From: Photobacterium proteolyticum
Lineage (GTDB): Bacteria > Pseudomonadota > Gammaproteobacteria > Enterobacterales > Vibrionaceae
Direction of reading: 5' to 3'
Length of the DNA stretch: 64,000 nucleotides
Assembly: GCF_001939735.1 (NCBI RefSeq)
Contig: NZ_MJIL01000087.1
Coordinates: 62,001 to 126,000 of the forward strand
The notes beneath the pieces are model-generated. The model was given only the letters and a program-made list of their open reading frames with translations. It searched no databases and was not told the origin of the DNA. Positions 47,601 to 56,996 of this stretch are shown here, in pieces. Numbering within the stretch: position 1 is the stretch's first letter; every line of letters starts with the position of its first letter. Made by a program: the position numbers and the translations under genes.

Positions 47601-48179
47601 ATGATCAGAGAAACTACCCTCGCGCCAGCAAGCCTGTGGGCCAAACCCTTCGTTTCAGAAGTCGCTGAAATTATCAACCTGCTAAAAGAGTATGGGTATG
47701 ATTCAGCAACCCTCGCCCGTTTAACTGGCCTACAAGAGAAAAAACTCTCTGATTGGATGTCACGCTACAAGCGTGAACCTGAGAATATTTCTAATATTCC
47801 CTACCCTTGCTGGTGTTTTCTCGCAGCCCTTGCTGGCCGCCCGAATATTCAAAATAACGGTCAGCCTATTAATGTCGATGCAAGGAAAGTAATGCGCGCA
47901 TTCAAACCAACTGCGTTTAAAAATAGAAGCATTTTTGAAATGCCTAGCGACAAAGAATTTAAGCGCATTATTGGTGACAACACCTTCACCGGCATAACGG
48001 TAGAAAACCTTTGCGACACCTTTCAGTGGAAACCAACTCAACTCTCTGAAAGTCTGGAAAAAAGTACACTTCCTTTCTTAAATTGGTGTCTTATTCTCAT
48101 GCTTTGCGGTTTCAATATCCAAAAAATGCTGCTGACACAGCATGAGGGAGAAATCTCGCTGGATGAACAGCTCAGCTAA
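47601..48179 (+). CDS. Unknown protein with two internal helix-turn-helix-like repeats
   Basis: A 192-residue protein from the ATG at 47601 (GATGAG upstream); an in-frame ATG at 47547 is less likely. The sequence repeats itself: residues 35-84 (LARLTGLQEKKLSDWMSR, then IPYPCWCFLAALAG) align with 130-175 (VENLCDTFQWKPTQLSES, then LPFLNWCLILMLCG), sharing the W-C-x2-L-x2-L-x-G core at W71/C72 and W162/C163. Each repeat resembles a helix-turn-helix followed by a short hydrophobic helix. It may bind DNA. I do not recognise the family. It sits alone after asnS. Confidence 0.7.
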   Translation: MIRETTLAPASLWAKPFVSEVAEIINLLKEYGYDSATLARLTGLQEKKLSDWMSRYKREPENISNIPYPCWCFLAALAGRPNIQNNGQPINVDARKVMRAFKPTAFKNRSIFEMPSDKEFKRIIGDNTFTGITVENLCDTFQWKPTQLSESLEKSTLPFLNWCLILMLCGFNIQKMLLTQHEGEISLDEQLS

Positions 48180-48262
48180 GGCGGTTCCAACTATAACAAA
48201 GGCCACCCTTCCCTTGGGTAGCCTTTGTTTATCACACTAAATCGATGTGTTTGATCTCAGTA

Positions 48263-48733
48263 TTACTCTGCAGAACCCGGACGGAACTTCTGCTGAACAC
48301 CAAGCAGGAAGTTACGCAGAATCTGATCTTTACATTCACGGTAATGCTTGTTGTCTGGTTTTCGGAAAAAAGCGCTTAGCTCATGCTTGCTCATATTGAA
48401 ATCAACCGACTCCATAATTTCAAGTATATCTTCAGCCTTGAAATTCAATGCAATACGCAACTTCATGAAAATCATGTTATTGGTTAGACGTGACTCAGGC
48501 TCAGGCTGAACGCCCTCCTTCTTGCCGCGTTTTGTATTAATCAGGCCATTGAGGAAAATCGCCAGTTCACGGTCAGTACACTTCTTAAATGCAGCATCAT
48601 CATCTTTCTTCAACCAGCCGCTAACTTGCTCTCGGGTTACCTCATGGTCCGCGGCAGCAAAAATGCTGATCATTGCCGCATCGTTATAATCAAAGGTATA
48701 GCGAATACGTCGCAAGATGTCGTTGTTAAGCAC
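48263..48733 (-). CDS. yehS: DUF1456 family protein YehS
   Basis: A 156-residue protein built of two DUF1456 repeats, as in E. coli YehS (156 residues): the first opens NNDILRRIRYTFDYND and the second NNMIFMKLRIALNFKAED, with paired charged helices (GWLKKDDDAAFKKC and FFRKPDNKHYREC). No catalytic residues are evident and the role is unknown. The close match in length and repeat layout makes the identification firm. Monocistronic. Confidence 0.9.
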   Translation of the reverse strand: MLNNDILRRIRYTFDYNDAAMISIFAAADHEVTREQVSGWLKKDDDAAFKKCTDRELAIFLNGLINTKRGKKEGVQPEPESRLTNNMIFMKLRIALNFKAEDILEIMESVDFNMSKHELSAFFRKPDNKHYRECKDQILRNFLLGVQQKFRPGSAE

Positions 48734-48883
48734 AGTAAATCCTAGTATTAGTGCAGCATTGCCGAAATGACGTACTGCGAAATTGCCCGCTACTTTACCA
48801 GATAATAGCCCCCATTAGTTACAAACGCTGATTTAAAGCTGCTATAGTGACCGTCACTCAGATCAAGCGAAGAAACAAAGCAC

Positions 48884-49102
48884 ATGAACACGCAACCCAA
48901 TAACCCGCTGCACGGTATTACTCTGCAAACCCTACTCGGCGAGCTGGTTGATCACTATGGCTGGGAAGAACTGGGCAGGCTGGTTAACGTCCGCTGCTTC
49001 AACAATGACCCGAGCATGAAGTCGAGCCTGAAATTTCTCCGCCGTACTGAATGGGCAAGAAAAGAAGTCGAACAGCTATACCTTGATACCTTCTTTATCT
49101 AG
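48884..49102 (+). CDS. VF530 family protein (DUF2132)
   Basis: A 72-residue protein of the VF530 family, first named from Vibrio fischeri. The whole chain fits the family pattern: [33 protein letters not shown] and [20 protein letters not shown], then the LYLDTFFI end. The family is reported as a small helical, possibly DNA-binding protein; function is not established. The ribosome site is weak. Confidence 0.85.
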   Translation: MNTQPNNPLHGITLQTLLGELVDHYGWEELGRLVNVRCFNNDPSMKSSLKFLRRTEWARKEVEQLYLDTFFI

Positions 49103-49149
49103 GAACGTATAAACACTGACAAGTCACAAATGCTGTCGTCATTACATAC

Positions 49150-49182
49150 CCTAAAGGCCAGCCGCGTAACCGGGCAGGCCTT
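49150..49182 (+). terminator. Hairpin after the VF530 gene
   Basis: Stem AAAGGCC with GGCCTTT and inner pairing, about 48 bases after the stop; it is followed by CTGAAC, so the termination signal is weak. Confidence 0.45.
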
Positions 49183-49212
49183 TCTGAACAGGAGACGCTA
49201 GAAAGCACTGAA

Positions 49213-49420
49213 TTAGGCCGTTTCAGGCTTCAGAGTTACTTGCTCCGAAGCGGAGATCGGCTCATCTTCACCTTCCATATTTGCCAAAACGAAAGGCGTG
49301 GCTTTTCTATTAATTATCCCCGATACATACCACCGTAACCTGAAACTTTCTTGCAATAACGGTAACTTCCAACTCCAGGCTGAATATGACGAACAATGTA
49401 AGAATTGTGATTTGGTATGT
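49213..49420 (-). pseudogene. Possible gene remnant on the minus strand
   Basis: An open minus-strand frame ends at TAA (49213-49215). Its last 30 or so codons look coding (KATPFVLANMEGEDEP, then VTLKPETA), but going upstream the composition degrades and a double stop appears before any likely start. I read it as a possible C-terminal remnant of an otherwise lost gene; chance cannot be excluded. The family is not recognised. Confidence 0.2.
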
Positions 49421-49581
49421 TTATCGACAGTATGTTATTAAAGCAGGGCTTTTTATATCCTTTAGTACAATAAACAGACCGAATTCATCATATTTGACCG
49501 TTTCCATCGGAGAGCAATCCTATTGGAAGCCACCCCCTACCATCTGTGATCAATTTCATACCAACAACCTCAGATATCGCC

Positions 49582-49686
49582 AAATATTGTAAAATTACAC
49601 ACATTCATTTTTAAACAACGAAAAAACAATCAAAAAGTGTATTTTTGCACCTCTATATGTGGCTAAATATTGTAATTTTATTACAA
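49582..49686. promoter_or_regulatory. Paired TGTAA/TTACA palindromes upstream of aspC
   Basis: A perfect 17-base palindrome TTGTAAT-TTT-ATTACAA (49670-49686) and a related, shorter TGTAA-AA-TTACA (49588-49599) both follow the shared prefix AAATAT. They lie about 170 and 260 bases before aspC. They could be operators for a regulator of amino acid metabolism (TyrR boxes have TGTAA-N6-TTACA form), or part of a divergent gene now lost. Confidence 0.4.
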
Positions 49687-49857
49687 ATGAAATTAGTAAC
49701 GATTGTCATAAACTGGTGAAGATTAACCAAAAGCTATAACTATGAGCGACTTTGAAAAAATCTTTCATGAAATTGTTGCATTTTGTTGTCAATACTTACC
49801 TACAAAGGGTATAAATAAGGTTATGACCGTTTGTTTTTACCAGCATGGATGACCACG

Positions 49858-51048
49858 ATGTTTGAGAAAATTACTGCTGCACCTGCCGACCCAATTTTAG
49901 GCCTGACCGAAGAGTTCAAAAAAGACGCCCGCCCGGAAAAAATTAACCTGGGTGTGGGTATCTACAAGGATGAGTCTGGCAATACCCCTGTTCTGGCAAC
50001 AGTAAAAAAAGCAGAAGCTATTTTATTGGAAAAAGAAACAACTAAATCCTACCTCAGCATTCCTGGTACTGCTGAATACGGTTTAGCTGTTCAGCAGTTA
50101 CTTTTCGGTGCTGATGCATCCATTATTTCGGACAAACGCGCGCAAACCGCTCAGGCACCAGGTGGTACCGGTGCCCTTCGTGTTGCTGCCGAGTTTATCA
50201 AGCGCCAGCTAGGCGATGTAAAAGTGTGGATCAGCAACCCGACCTGGGCCAACCACATGGGTGTATTCAAGGCTGCCGGTTTGGAAACTGTACAATATGC
50301 CTACTACAACGCAGAAACCAAAGACATGGACTTCGATTCTGCCCTGGCTGATCTGGCTAACGCTGCGCCTGGCGACATCGTTCTGCTTCACGGTTGCTGC
50401 CATAACCCAACAGGTATCGACCCGGACGCCGCGCAATGGCAGAAATTGGCTGAGCTTTGTGTTGAGAAGCAACTGCTGCCAATGTTTGATTTTGCCTACC
50501 AGGGCTTCGCAAAAGGCGTAGAAGAAGATGCACAAGGCCTGCGTATTTTCGCTGCTCAGTGTAAAGAGCTGCTGGTTGCTAGCTCCTTCTCCAAGAACTT
50601 CGGCCTATACAACGAGCGTGTCGGTGCCTTTACCCTTGTTGCCGAAAGCAACGAGCTGGCAGTGACGGCCTTTAGCCAGGTGAAGAGCATTGCCCGTGTA
50701 ATTTACTCTAACCCACCAGCTCACGGTGCAGCAATTGTTACCGAAATCCTAAACGATGCTGCCCTGCGCGCCGAGTGGGAACAAGAGGTTGCCGACATGC
50801 GCGACCGTATTCAGGAAATGCGTACGCTGTTCGTGCAAACTCTGAAAGATCTGGGTGTCGAGGCAGACTTCAGCTTCATCGAGCGCCAGAACGGTATGTT
50901 CTCTTTCTCAGGCCTCAACAAAGATCAGGTTAACCGCCTAAAAGAAGAATTCGGTATCTACATTGTTGGCTCGGGCCGGATCAGCGTCGCGGGCATGACA
51001 AAATCCAACATGCCGCCGCTGTGCAAGGGTATCGCAGCTGTACTTTAA
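49858..51048 (+). CDS. aspC: Aromatic/aspartate aminotransferase
   Basis: Fold-type I PLP transaminase of 396 residues that interconverts aspartate and oxaloacetate, and may also act on aromatic amino acids. I start at the ATG at 49858 to give [15 protein letters not shown], as in E. coli AspC, though an ATG at 49831 is in frame. The PLP lysine lies in [15 protein letters not shown] (about residue 245), NPTWANH and [12 protein letters not shown] are the usual substrate and cofactor segments. A GGATG lies upstream. AspC is favoured over TyrB by the N-terminus. Confidence 0.93.
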   Translation: MFEKITAAPADPILGLTEEFKKDARPEKINLGVGIYKDESGNTPVLATVKKAEAILLEKETTKSYLSIPGTAEYGLAVQQLLFGADASIISDKRAQTAQAPGGTGALRVAAEFIKRQLGDVKVWISNPTWANHMGVFKAAGLETVQYAYYNAETKDMDFDSALADLANAAPGDIVLLHGCCHNPTGIDPDAAQWQKLAELCVEKQLLPMFDFAYQGFAKGVEEDAQGLRIFAAQCKELLVASSFSKNFGLYNERVGAFTLVAESNELAVTAFSQVKSIARVIYSNPPAHGAAIVTEILNDAALRAEWEQEVADMRDRIQEMRTLFVQTLKDLGVEADFSFIERQNGMFSFSGLNKDQVNRLKEEFGIYIVGSGRISVAGMTKSNMPPLCKGIAAVL

Positions 51049-51110
51049 CTTGGGCTTTTCAAGCCGAAGCTCTGTAATATAGAACTTCCACGTTAAAGCA
51101 TCTAAACAAC

Positions 51111-51137
51111 AAAAAGGGCGCTCTTCGCGCCCTTTTC
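51111..51137 (+). terminator. Intrinsic terminator of aspC
   Basis: Stem AAAAGGGCGC with GCGCCCTTTT and a 3- to 4-base loop, then CTTC. About 65 bases after the stop. Confidence 0.85.
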
Positions 51138-51270
51138 TTCACCTGTGTACTCTTTAGCTGTATAGCCTTTCAAACTCATCTGTCTCAAATTTAACGATGC
51201 AAAGAAAATCTGTTACTTTGAGCCTGAATCGCCTTTACCTTTATCTTTCATCCTGAGTCGCTCGGCTTCT

Positions 51271-51576
51271 TCAGCCAGATTTATCGAGGGGCAAGACATT
51301 GCAAAAAAGCTCCCTCTCATATTGGTGTTCTAACTGCTCTCGCCAGGGCTTGTTAGAAACAGGGACCAAGTAAAAGGTTTCTCTTGAAGTATCAGTAACA
51401 AAGGCCATTCCATGCTGCATCAGCTCGTAGTGAATATCATGGACAAATCCCAGAGAAAAACTCTGCCTGCCCGTTAGCTGATTGATATCTTCGCGCGTCA
51501 AACATACCCCTTGATCTTCATCAGCAAAGCGATTGCGGAGCCAGTCAGAAAACTCTCTAGCACTTATCATTGTCAT
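51271..51576 (-). CDS. Small protein of unknown function, 101 residues
   Basis: A 101-residue protein with a good ribosome site (GGAGG nine bases before the ATG). It has an N-terminal helix (ISAREFSDWLRNRF), then a helix-turn-helix-like segment (TREDINQLTGRQSF) and a beta-rich end (FYLVPVSNKPW). It looks like a small winged-helix protein, but no family is recognised. It stands alone between aspC and the H1-like gene. Confidence 0.65.
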   Translation of the reverse strand: MTMISAREFSDWLRNRFADEDQGVCLTREDINQLTGRQSFSLGFVHDIHYELMQHGMAFVTDTSRETFYLVPVSNKPWREQLEHQYERELFCNVLPLDKSG

Positions 51577-51849
51577 AAAATATAGCCTCCGAGTATCAAT
51601 TTCCCTGAAGAGTTTACTCCGTTATAGTTAAGTTATAGCAGAGCTGCGGAATATCGACAGCGGCAAAGTAAATTTGTCAATAAAATCAAGTGCCAATAGA
51701 AATGACTGATTTGTTCGATTCAATATCGCGGATTGCAGGATGAATATCTGAAAGAAAGGTAGGCAGAGATGTGTCAGAAAAAGAACAGCTTGGATAAGAA
51801 TTAAGAAGGACACCCGCTCCTGCTTTGGCAGGAGCGGGCTCGGCAAGGA

Positions 51850-52260
51850 TTAAAGTGCTTTATAAAGTACTTTGTTACCTGCCAATTGGATACGCTCAAC
51901 CAGACCTTCTTCGGCCAGTTTCTTAAGCGCACCTGTTGCCCATGAAGCTGCTTTCGCATCTTCCTGGCCAGCTTGAAGACCAATACCCTTAGGATTGATA
52001 CCTTCAATGTTCTTAACCACAATATCCAGCACTGCCTGCTGTTTTGGAGTTAAAGACACTTGAGCCGCAGCCGGAGCTACCGCTTCAACTGGCTTTTGCT
52101 CTTCAACAGGTTTTGCCGCTGGAGCAGCTTTTACTGTTTCTGCAGTTGGTGCTTTTTTTACAGCAGCTTTCACGGCTGCCGGTTTGGCTACTGCTGCTAC
52201 CGTTGCTTTTACGCGTTTTTGCAGCTTAAGCTGAACTTTACGTTTGTGAGAGATTCTCAT
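51850..52260 (-). CDS. Histone-H1-like protein: basic Ala/Lys/Pro tail plus winged-helix domain
   Basis: A 136-residue protein in two parts. Residues 1-66 are a low-complexity basic tail (KRKVQLKLQKRVKATVAAVA, then many AAVKKAP-type units) as seen in histone H1-like proteins. Residues 67-136 form a winged-helix-like domain (LTPKQQAVLDIVV, then WATGALKKLAEEGLVERIQL). Together this suggests a nucleoid or chromatin-associated DNA-binding protein. Ribosome site AGGAAA lies upstream. A role in chromosome packing is inferred from composition; the family name is not known to me. Confidence 0.7.
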   Translation of the reverse strand: MRISHKRKVQLKLQKRVKATVAAVAKPAAVKAAVKKAPTAETVKAAPAAKPVEEQKPVEAVAPAAAQVSLTPKQQAVLDIVVKNIEGINPKGIGLQAGQEDAKAASWATGALKKLAEEGLVERIQLAGNKVLYKAL

Positions 52261-52647
52261 TAAATTTCCTACTCCGTTGCACTACTTTCAGTCACCACCA
52301 TATACCAGTCAAGGAATGAATGAGCTTGGTATTTCCAGCGGGAAAAAGTAAGCGCGTGTTATACCAAGTATGTTAGAGAAATGCCAGCAAACGGTCATTT
52401 AACCCGCAACAAAACATGATTTTACTCAAAAATAAGCGCAGGGTTCTCATTTCCGACAATTAGTAGCTGCCTAAAAATGTATCTAATATCAAACGATAAC
52501 CTATAACTAAGCGGGTATTTTCAGCAAATAGGTCCAATTATGGCTACTTCATTAAAATCTCATTGACTAATATGCATTAGTGGGCACAAAAATATTATGC
52601 CACGGGATCAGCCATAATTAAGAGAAGCGATCAGTAAGGAGAACAGC
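52261..52647. other. Intergenic region, 387 bases
   Basis: AT-rich DNA between the divergent H1-like and DUF2982 genes, which must hold both promoters. I see no terminator, coding frame or clear operator. Confidence 0.4.
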
Positions 52648-53310
52648 TTGGAGACACGCTATATAAAGCCACCGATATCGAAGCCCCGGGGACTTCTGCT
52701 GATTATCAGCCTGGCAGCATTTATTGCCCTTGGCCTGACGGTGTTCCTTGTGCCGGCGATTAAATCTGCCGCTGTCGCCATCTTATTGCTGGCAATCGTC
52801 ACCTTACTGATCATCGCGATAAAACAGGCGCAAGAGCCCGAGCTGTCCTTTACTCTTACCTTTATGCATATTCAGTTTCATAGCCCGAGTGGCGGCTGGC
52901 TTGCGCGATGGAAGAATATTGCCGAGATCGGCCCTGCCACAATTGCCAACCAAGGTTGGCACCAGCCGATACCTTGGGTCGGGATCCGGCTGAAGGATTA
53001 CGAAGAGTTCCTTGACGCCATCTGTCCTCGTATTGCCAGCAAGATCCTGCTCGAGCAACGGGCATTGCTGTTTCTTGCCTACAAGCGGATGGATAACCCA
53101 CCCCATGAAATAGAAGACATGCTGTTTGACGATACACACTACATCGGTCGTAGCGGAAAAACCTTCAAAGGTTTGCTGGCTATGCTGGCCAACCGAATGC
53201 AATACAACCGTGAGCTGCTCGGCTATGACTTCTTCATCTCGGAAGATCTGCTCGACCGCTCAACCGAGGATTTTGTCGGCCTCACCCGCCGTTATCTGGC
53301 GGCCTCGTAA
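52648..53310 (+). CDS. DUF2982 family membrane-anchored protein
   Basis: A 220-residue protein with two membrane segments near residues 16-34 and 38-58, then a cytoplasmic or periplasmic domain to the end (FHSPSGGWLARWKNIAEIGP, IPWVGIRLKDYEEFLDAICP, RRYLAAS). It matches the DUF2982 family found in Vibrio and Shewanella. The role is unknown. The start is TTG at 52648 with AAGGAG seven bases upstream. Its last 19 bases overlap the convergent uhpC gene. Confidence 0.75.
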   Translation: METRYIKPPISKPRGLLLIISLAAFIALGLTVFLVPAIKSAAVAILLLAIVTLLIIAIKQAQEPELSFTLTFMHIQFHSPSGGWLARWKNIAEIGPATIANQGWHQPIPWVGIRLKDYEEFLDAICPRIASKILLEQRALLFLAYKRMDNPPHEIEDMLFDDTHYIGRSGKTFKGLLAMLANRMQYNRELLGYDFFISEDLLDRSTEDFVGLTRRYLAAS

Positions 53311-54641
53311 CTGGCTGTTTCCTTTCCCTCGGTTTCCTGCGCTTTCAAAAATGGCAACAATAGCAAACCCACCACAGCCGCTGCCGCCGAGATAACAGTG
53401 AAAAAGCCCGACCAATGGTAATACTCCATCACCAGGGCCAGCGGATAACCTGCCAGCGCCGCTCCCATATAGGCAAACAGTCCGACAAAGCCTGTCGCAG
53501 CCCCGGCAGAGTTTTTATGGGAGCACTCTGCCGCCGCCATGCCGATTAGCATTTGCGGACCAAAAACAAAGAACCCGATGGTAAAAAAGCAGCCAGCCTG
53601 AAGCACAAAACCAGTGATCGGCATCAGCCACAGTGCCGCCACCGACAGAAAAATTCCGATAGAGAAGATCAAGTTCATCGGTCCCCGGTTGCCACCAAAG
53701 AGCCGGTCAGATCCCCAGCCCGCGACGAGAGAGCCGACAAACCCGCCCACTTCAAACAACGACAGCGTTGTGTTAGCGGTGATCAAGCTGTAACCGTGCT
53801 GCTCGGTAAGATATAAATTACCCCAATCATTAACAGCTGTGCGCACGATATACACCAGCACATAACTAAACGCCAGCAGCCAGATATACTTGTTGCTCAA
53901 CACGTACTTACTCAGGATATCACTGTGGCTCAGTCCCCTGCCCTCGTTTTCCTGGGCCAGCTCCAAGCTGTCCTTGCGCCAGCGGCCAACCGTCGGCAGC
54001 CCGAGAGTCACGGGCTTATCCCTTAGCCGCCAGCAAAGTACCAGGCCAATCACAACAGCAATCAGGCCGGGAATGATGAATCCGTAGCGCCAGCTATAAT
54101 GCAGGGTCAGGAAACCCACCAGAAGCGGGATCAATGCGCCGCCAACATTGTGGGCAGTACTCCACAGTGACCACCATAAGCCACGCTCTGAACGTGAATA
54201 CCAGGTTGTCATCAACTTGGAGCACGGTGGCCATCCCCAGCCCTGGAACCAGGCATTCAGTACCCACAGGCTTGTCATTACCAGCAATGAGCTCGAAAAG
54301 CCAAACAGGATATTGATCACACCCGTTGCAATCAGGCCGATCCCCATGAAATAACGCGGGTTAGAACGGTCAGAAATGATCCCGGAAAGAAACTTCGAAC
54401 AACCGTAGGTGATATAGAACAGCGTTCCGATCATACCAATATCGGCTTTATCAATACCAAGATCAGCGATCATTGCCGGCAAGGCATAGTTAAAGCTCTT
54501 GCGCGTGAAATAAAACACGGCATAGCCGATATACATGGTAAACATTATGTGGAACCGCCAATGACGGTACATCTCGTCGACCTGTTTGGTGTCGGTAACC
54601 GTTGGCGCAGATTGCGGTGATTTTAGATAACCCAGCATCAT
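53292..54641 (-). CDS. uhpC: Hexose-phosphate sensor-transporter UhpC
   Basis: MFS protein of 449 residues (E. coli UhpC 439) that binds external glucose-6-phosphate and activates the kinase UhpB. About 12 hydrophobic segments are visible. Landmarks of the organophosphate antiporter family include YAVFYFTRKSFNYALPAM (about 39-56), GIISDRSNPRYFMG (about 87-100) and WFQGWGWPPCSKL (about 131-143). It follows uhpB after 46 bases. It may keep some transport activity. UhpC is preferred over GlpT because of the uhpBA neighbours. Confidence 0.92.
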   Translation of the reverse strand: MMLGYLKSPQSAPTVTDTKQVDEMYRHWRFHIMFTMYIGYAVFYFTRKSFNYALPAMIADLGIDKADIGMIGTLFYITYGCSKFLSGIISDRSNPRYFMGIGLIATGVINILFGFSSSLLVMTSLWVLNAWFQGWGWPPCSKLMTTWYSRSERGLWWSLWSTAHNVGGALIPLLVGFLTLHYSWRYGFIIPGLIAVVIGLVLCWRLRDKPVTLGLPTVGRWRKDSLELAQENEGRGLSHSDILSKYVLSNKYIWLLAFSYVLVYIVRTAVNDWGNLYLTEQHGYSLITANTTLSLFEVGGFVGSLVAGWGSDRLFGGNRGPMNLIFSIGIFLSVAALWLMPITGFVLQAGCFFTIGFFVFGPQMLIGMAAAECSHKNSAGAATGFVGLFAYMGAALAGYPLALVMEYYHWSGFFTVISAAAAVVGLLLLPFLKAQETEGKETASYEAAR

Positions 54642-54687
54642 TCTTTACTTATTCATTCAACCCAAGGACGTTACAACAGAAGCAGAA

Positions 54688-56202
54688 CTACAACACAGGC
54701 AGAGTCACTCTAAGCTCGGTGCCCTGTGCTTCTCCCGTTATCTGGCTGTTCAGTGTGAAGGTTCCTCCGAGAGCCTGAACCCGCTCGCGCATCCCGCGCA
54801 AGCCAAATCCATTGAGTGTCAGCTCCGGCTTAAAACCGATACCATTATCCCTGACAATCAGCTCAACCTCTTCCCTGATATCGATACGGATGCTTACTTC
54901 GGAGGCCCTGGCGTATTTCACGATATTATTGAGCGCTTCTTGGCAAATCCGGTACACAGTCACACTCATGGTGTCACTGAGTGCAGCCAAATCCTGACCG
55001 TTATGGTGCCAGTCTATAAGAGTATCGATGCCATGGCTTTCGCACTCGAGTTCTCGGACCAACTGGTGCACAGCATCTTCAAGGCCGAGATCATCCAGTG
55101 ACTTCGGTCTCAGCTGTGTCAGCAGTCCCTTGGTGGTATCGTAAATATTCAGTGACAGCGACTCTATCGTGGTTGCACAAGTCTTCCCCATCGGCGTATT
55201 TTCAACACGCTGGATAATCGAGGCCTGGGTACGAATCGCCGTGATGTTTTGCCCTATTTCGTCATGAAGCTCACGGGCAACTTCGCGTCGGACCGATTCT
55301 TCTGCCTTTACCAGCTGACGGGACAGGCTGTGGTTACGAACCAGTTCATGGCGGAGCTGCTGGTTCAGCTCACGCTGGCGCTGGATCCCCATCCCCAGCA
55401 GAATTCCCGTCAGGCTCTGAGCCGATAACGACAACAAGAGATCGGTGATCTCAAGATTGCTGCCTCCGGTTCTGGCCGCAATCAATGCCACACTGTTTAG
55501 CAAGGTGCCTAGCAAAGCGCCCTGCCAACCATACCGAAACGCCAGAAGAATAATCGGGATTGCCAGGCAGAACGGCGCAAACCGGCGCATCTCATCAGGC
55601 AGGCCAAGCTGAATCGCAATACTAACCATAAACAACGAGGCATAAAGCACCACATGCCGGCTTCGCAGCTCAACAGGGCGAGACACCAGACCGACAGTCA
55701 GCGGGATCCACGCTTTCTGAAACAAATAGCTCCAAATCAAATAGCAACTGGGCACCAGCATCAACCCGCCGGTAATGCTGACCAGCAGTACCATCAGGCT
55801 ATGATTGCTTTGTGAGGCGACTGCCAGCGTATTTATCAGCGCCGTCAGACCGATCACAGCCCCCATGACGCATAACCTGCGCCACTGGGTGCCGTAATAA
55901 TATCGATGGGCCAGCCACAGGACCGGAAGACTGAGTAAACTCGCGGCAATAACCGACACCCACTGTGGCTGTTCGAGCATCACTGCCAAAGAGACAATCA
56001 GCCACCACTCCGCCCCGTATATAGCCGGCCAGTATTGTTTGGGGGCATGAAGAGATATCCCCAATCTCATCGCAAAGGGAAAGAATAAGACGGCCAGCTC
56101 GGGATCGAGCGTGAAGTAAAAGCCAATGATCCACAGACAGAACCAGCTGCAGGATATCAGCAGCCAGCTACACAGGGAGGTAATAGCAAAATTACGCATC
56201 AA
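54688..56202 (-). CDS. uhpB: Sensor histidine kinase UhpB
   Basis: Inner-membrane kinase of 504 residues (E. coli 500) that phosphorylates UhpA when UhpC reports external hexose phosphate. The N-terminal MASE1-type part has about eight hydrophobic segments (to about 280). The HisKA_3 phosphate-accepting histidine is in [13 protein letters not shown] near residue 312, and the ATPase domain has [17 protein letters not shown] and [11 protein letters not shown]. It overlaps uhpA by four bases (ATGA). Confidence 0.93.
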   Translation of the reverse strand: MMRNFAITSLCSWLLISCSWFCLWIIGFYFTLDPELAVLFFPFAMRLGISLHAPKQYWPAIYGAEWWLIVSLAVMLEQPQWVSVIAASLLSLPVLWLAHRYYYGTQWRRLCVMGAVIGLTALINTLAVASQSNHSLMVLLVSITGGLMLVPSCYLIWSYLFQKAWIPLTVGLVSRPVELRSRHVVLYASLFMVSIAIQLGLPDEMRRFAPFCLAIPIILLAFRYGWQGALLGTLLNSVALIAARTGGSNLEITDLLLSLSAQSLTGILLGMGIQRQRELNQQLRHELVRNHSLSRQLVKAEESVRREVARELHDEIGQNITAIRTQASIIQRVENTPMGKTCATTIESLSLNIYDTTKGLLTQLRPKSLDDLGLEDAVHQLVRELECESHGIDTLIDWHHNGQDLAALSDTMSVTVYRICQEALNNIVKYARASEVSIRIDIREEVELIVRDNGIGFKPELTLNGFGLRGMRERVQALGGTFTLNSQITGEAQGTELRVTLPVL

Positions 56203-56807
56203 AGCGCCTCAGAAGCGAAACACTTTGCCAGCTCGACATTATTCTTGACGTTCAGTTTGTCCATCGCATTGGCACGATGAACATGAACCGTCTTATGGCT
56301 AAGGCCCAACTTGGCTGCCACCGTCTTTACATCCAGCCCCAATGCCAGCATCTCGCCGATCTGACGCTCACGCTTGGTCAGTTGGGTCAGTTGCTTACCG
56401 CCACGATCGGGAGAAGCCAGCTTCAGTGCAATATCAGGTGTCAGATAACAGCCACCGGTTGCCGCCGTACGTACCGCCTGAATTAATTCATCCGGGCTAC
56501 AACGCTTGCTCAAATAGCCCCTGGCCCCTGCTTCCAGTGCTTTTTCGACAATCGCTACCGAGTCGTGGACACTCAGCATGATGCAGGCTATTCCTTCCGG
56601 CAAATCGGCCAGCAGAGACAAACCGCTCTCATCCGGCATTGAGATATCCAGAATACAAACCGTTGCCTGGCTGCCCGGAATGCCCAGCCTTGCTTCCTGC
56701 GCAGAGCCAAATTCCCGGACAACCTCTATATCGGTTTCCAACGACAGCAATTGGGCAAACCCAGAACGCACAATAATGTGATCATCTACCAGTACGACTT
56801 TGATCAT
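56199..56807 (-). CDS. uhpA: Response regulator UhpA
   Basis: NarL/FixJ-type response regulator of 202 residues (E. coli 196) that activates uhpT. The receiver domain (1-120) has [10 protein letters not shown] and the phosphorylation aspartate in [12 protein letters not shown] (about residue 54). The LuxR-type helix-turn-helix (about 140-200) reads [35 protein letters not shown]. It is 187 bases after uhpT with a terminator between, and its end overlaps uhpB. Confidence 0.93.
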   Translation of the reverse strand: MIKVVLVDDHIIVRSGFAQLLSLETDIEVVREFGSAQEARLGIPGSQATVCILDISMPDESGLSLLADLPEGIACIMLSVHDSVAIVEKALEAGARGYLSKRCSPDELIQAVRTAATGGCYLTPDIALKLASPDRGGKQLTQLTKRERQIGEMLALGLDVKTVAAKLGLSHKTVHVHRANAMDKLNVKNNVELAKCFASEAL

Positions 56808-56953
56808 CTAGCACCACCCGGCCACAGCAAAAAGAGGCATAAGCTACATCCATCCGCCCTGACAGGCAAGAGCGAAAAATGAAATCCCAGCATTCATTAC
56901 ATCCCTTATCACAAGAAGCAGTCAGGCCCACTTCCCATATATTCGTTAAGGCA

Positions 56954-56983
56954 TAAAAAAACCACCCCGAAGGGTGGTTTATT
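56954..56983 (-). terminator. Intrinsic terminator of uhpT
   Basis: Minus-strand stem AAACCACCC with GGGTGGTTT, loop TTCG, and a run of seven T. It separates uhpT from the uhpABC genes, so those need their own promoter between 56808 and 56950. Confidence 0.85.
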
Positions 56984-56996
56984 GAGTCAGCGCAAC

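Larger units (their letters stand above)
49103..49857. other. Long intergenic region upstream of aspC, 755 bases
   Basis: Contains a terminator-like hairpin after the VF530 gene (49150-49182), a possible minus-strand gene remnant ending at 49213 and two palindromic TGTAA..TTACA elements (49582-49600, 49665-49686). The rest is AT-rich and without a credible coding frame. An open plus-strand frame at 49386-49592 has low-complexity AT-rich codons and no ribosome site, so I do not call it. Confidence 0.45.

Noticed and set aside
49386..49592. Plus-strand frame of 68 residues upstream of aspC
   Set aside because: No ribosome site, AT-driven codons, lies inside a regulatory-looking leader.
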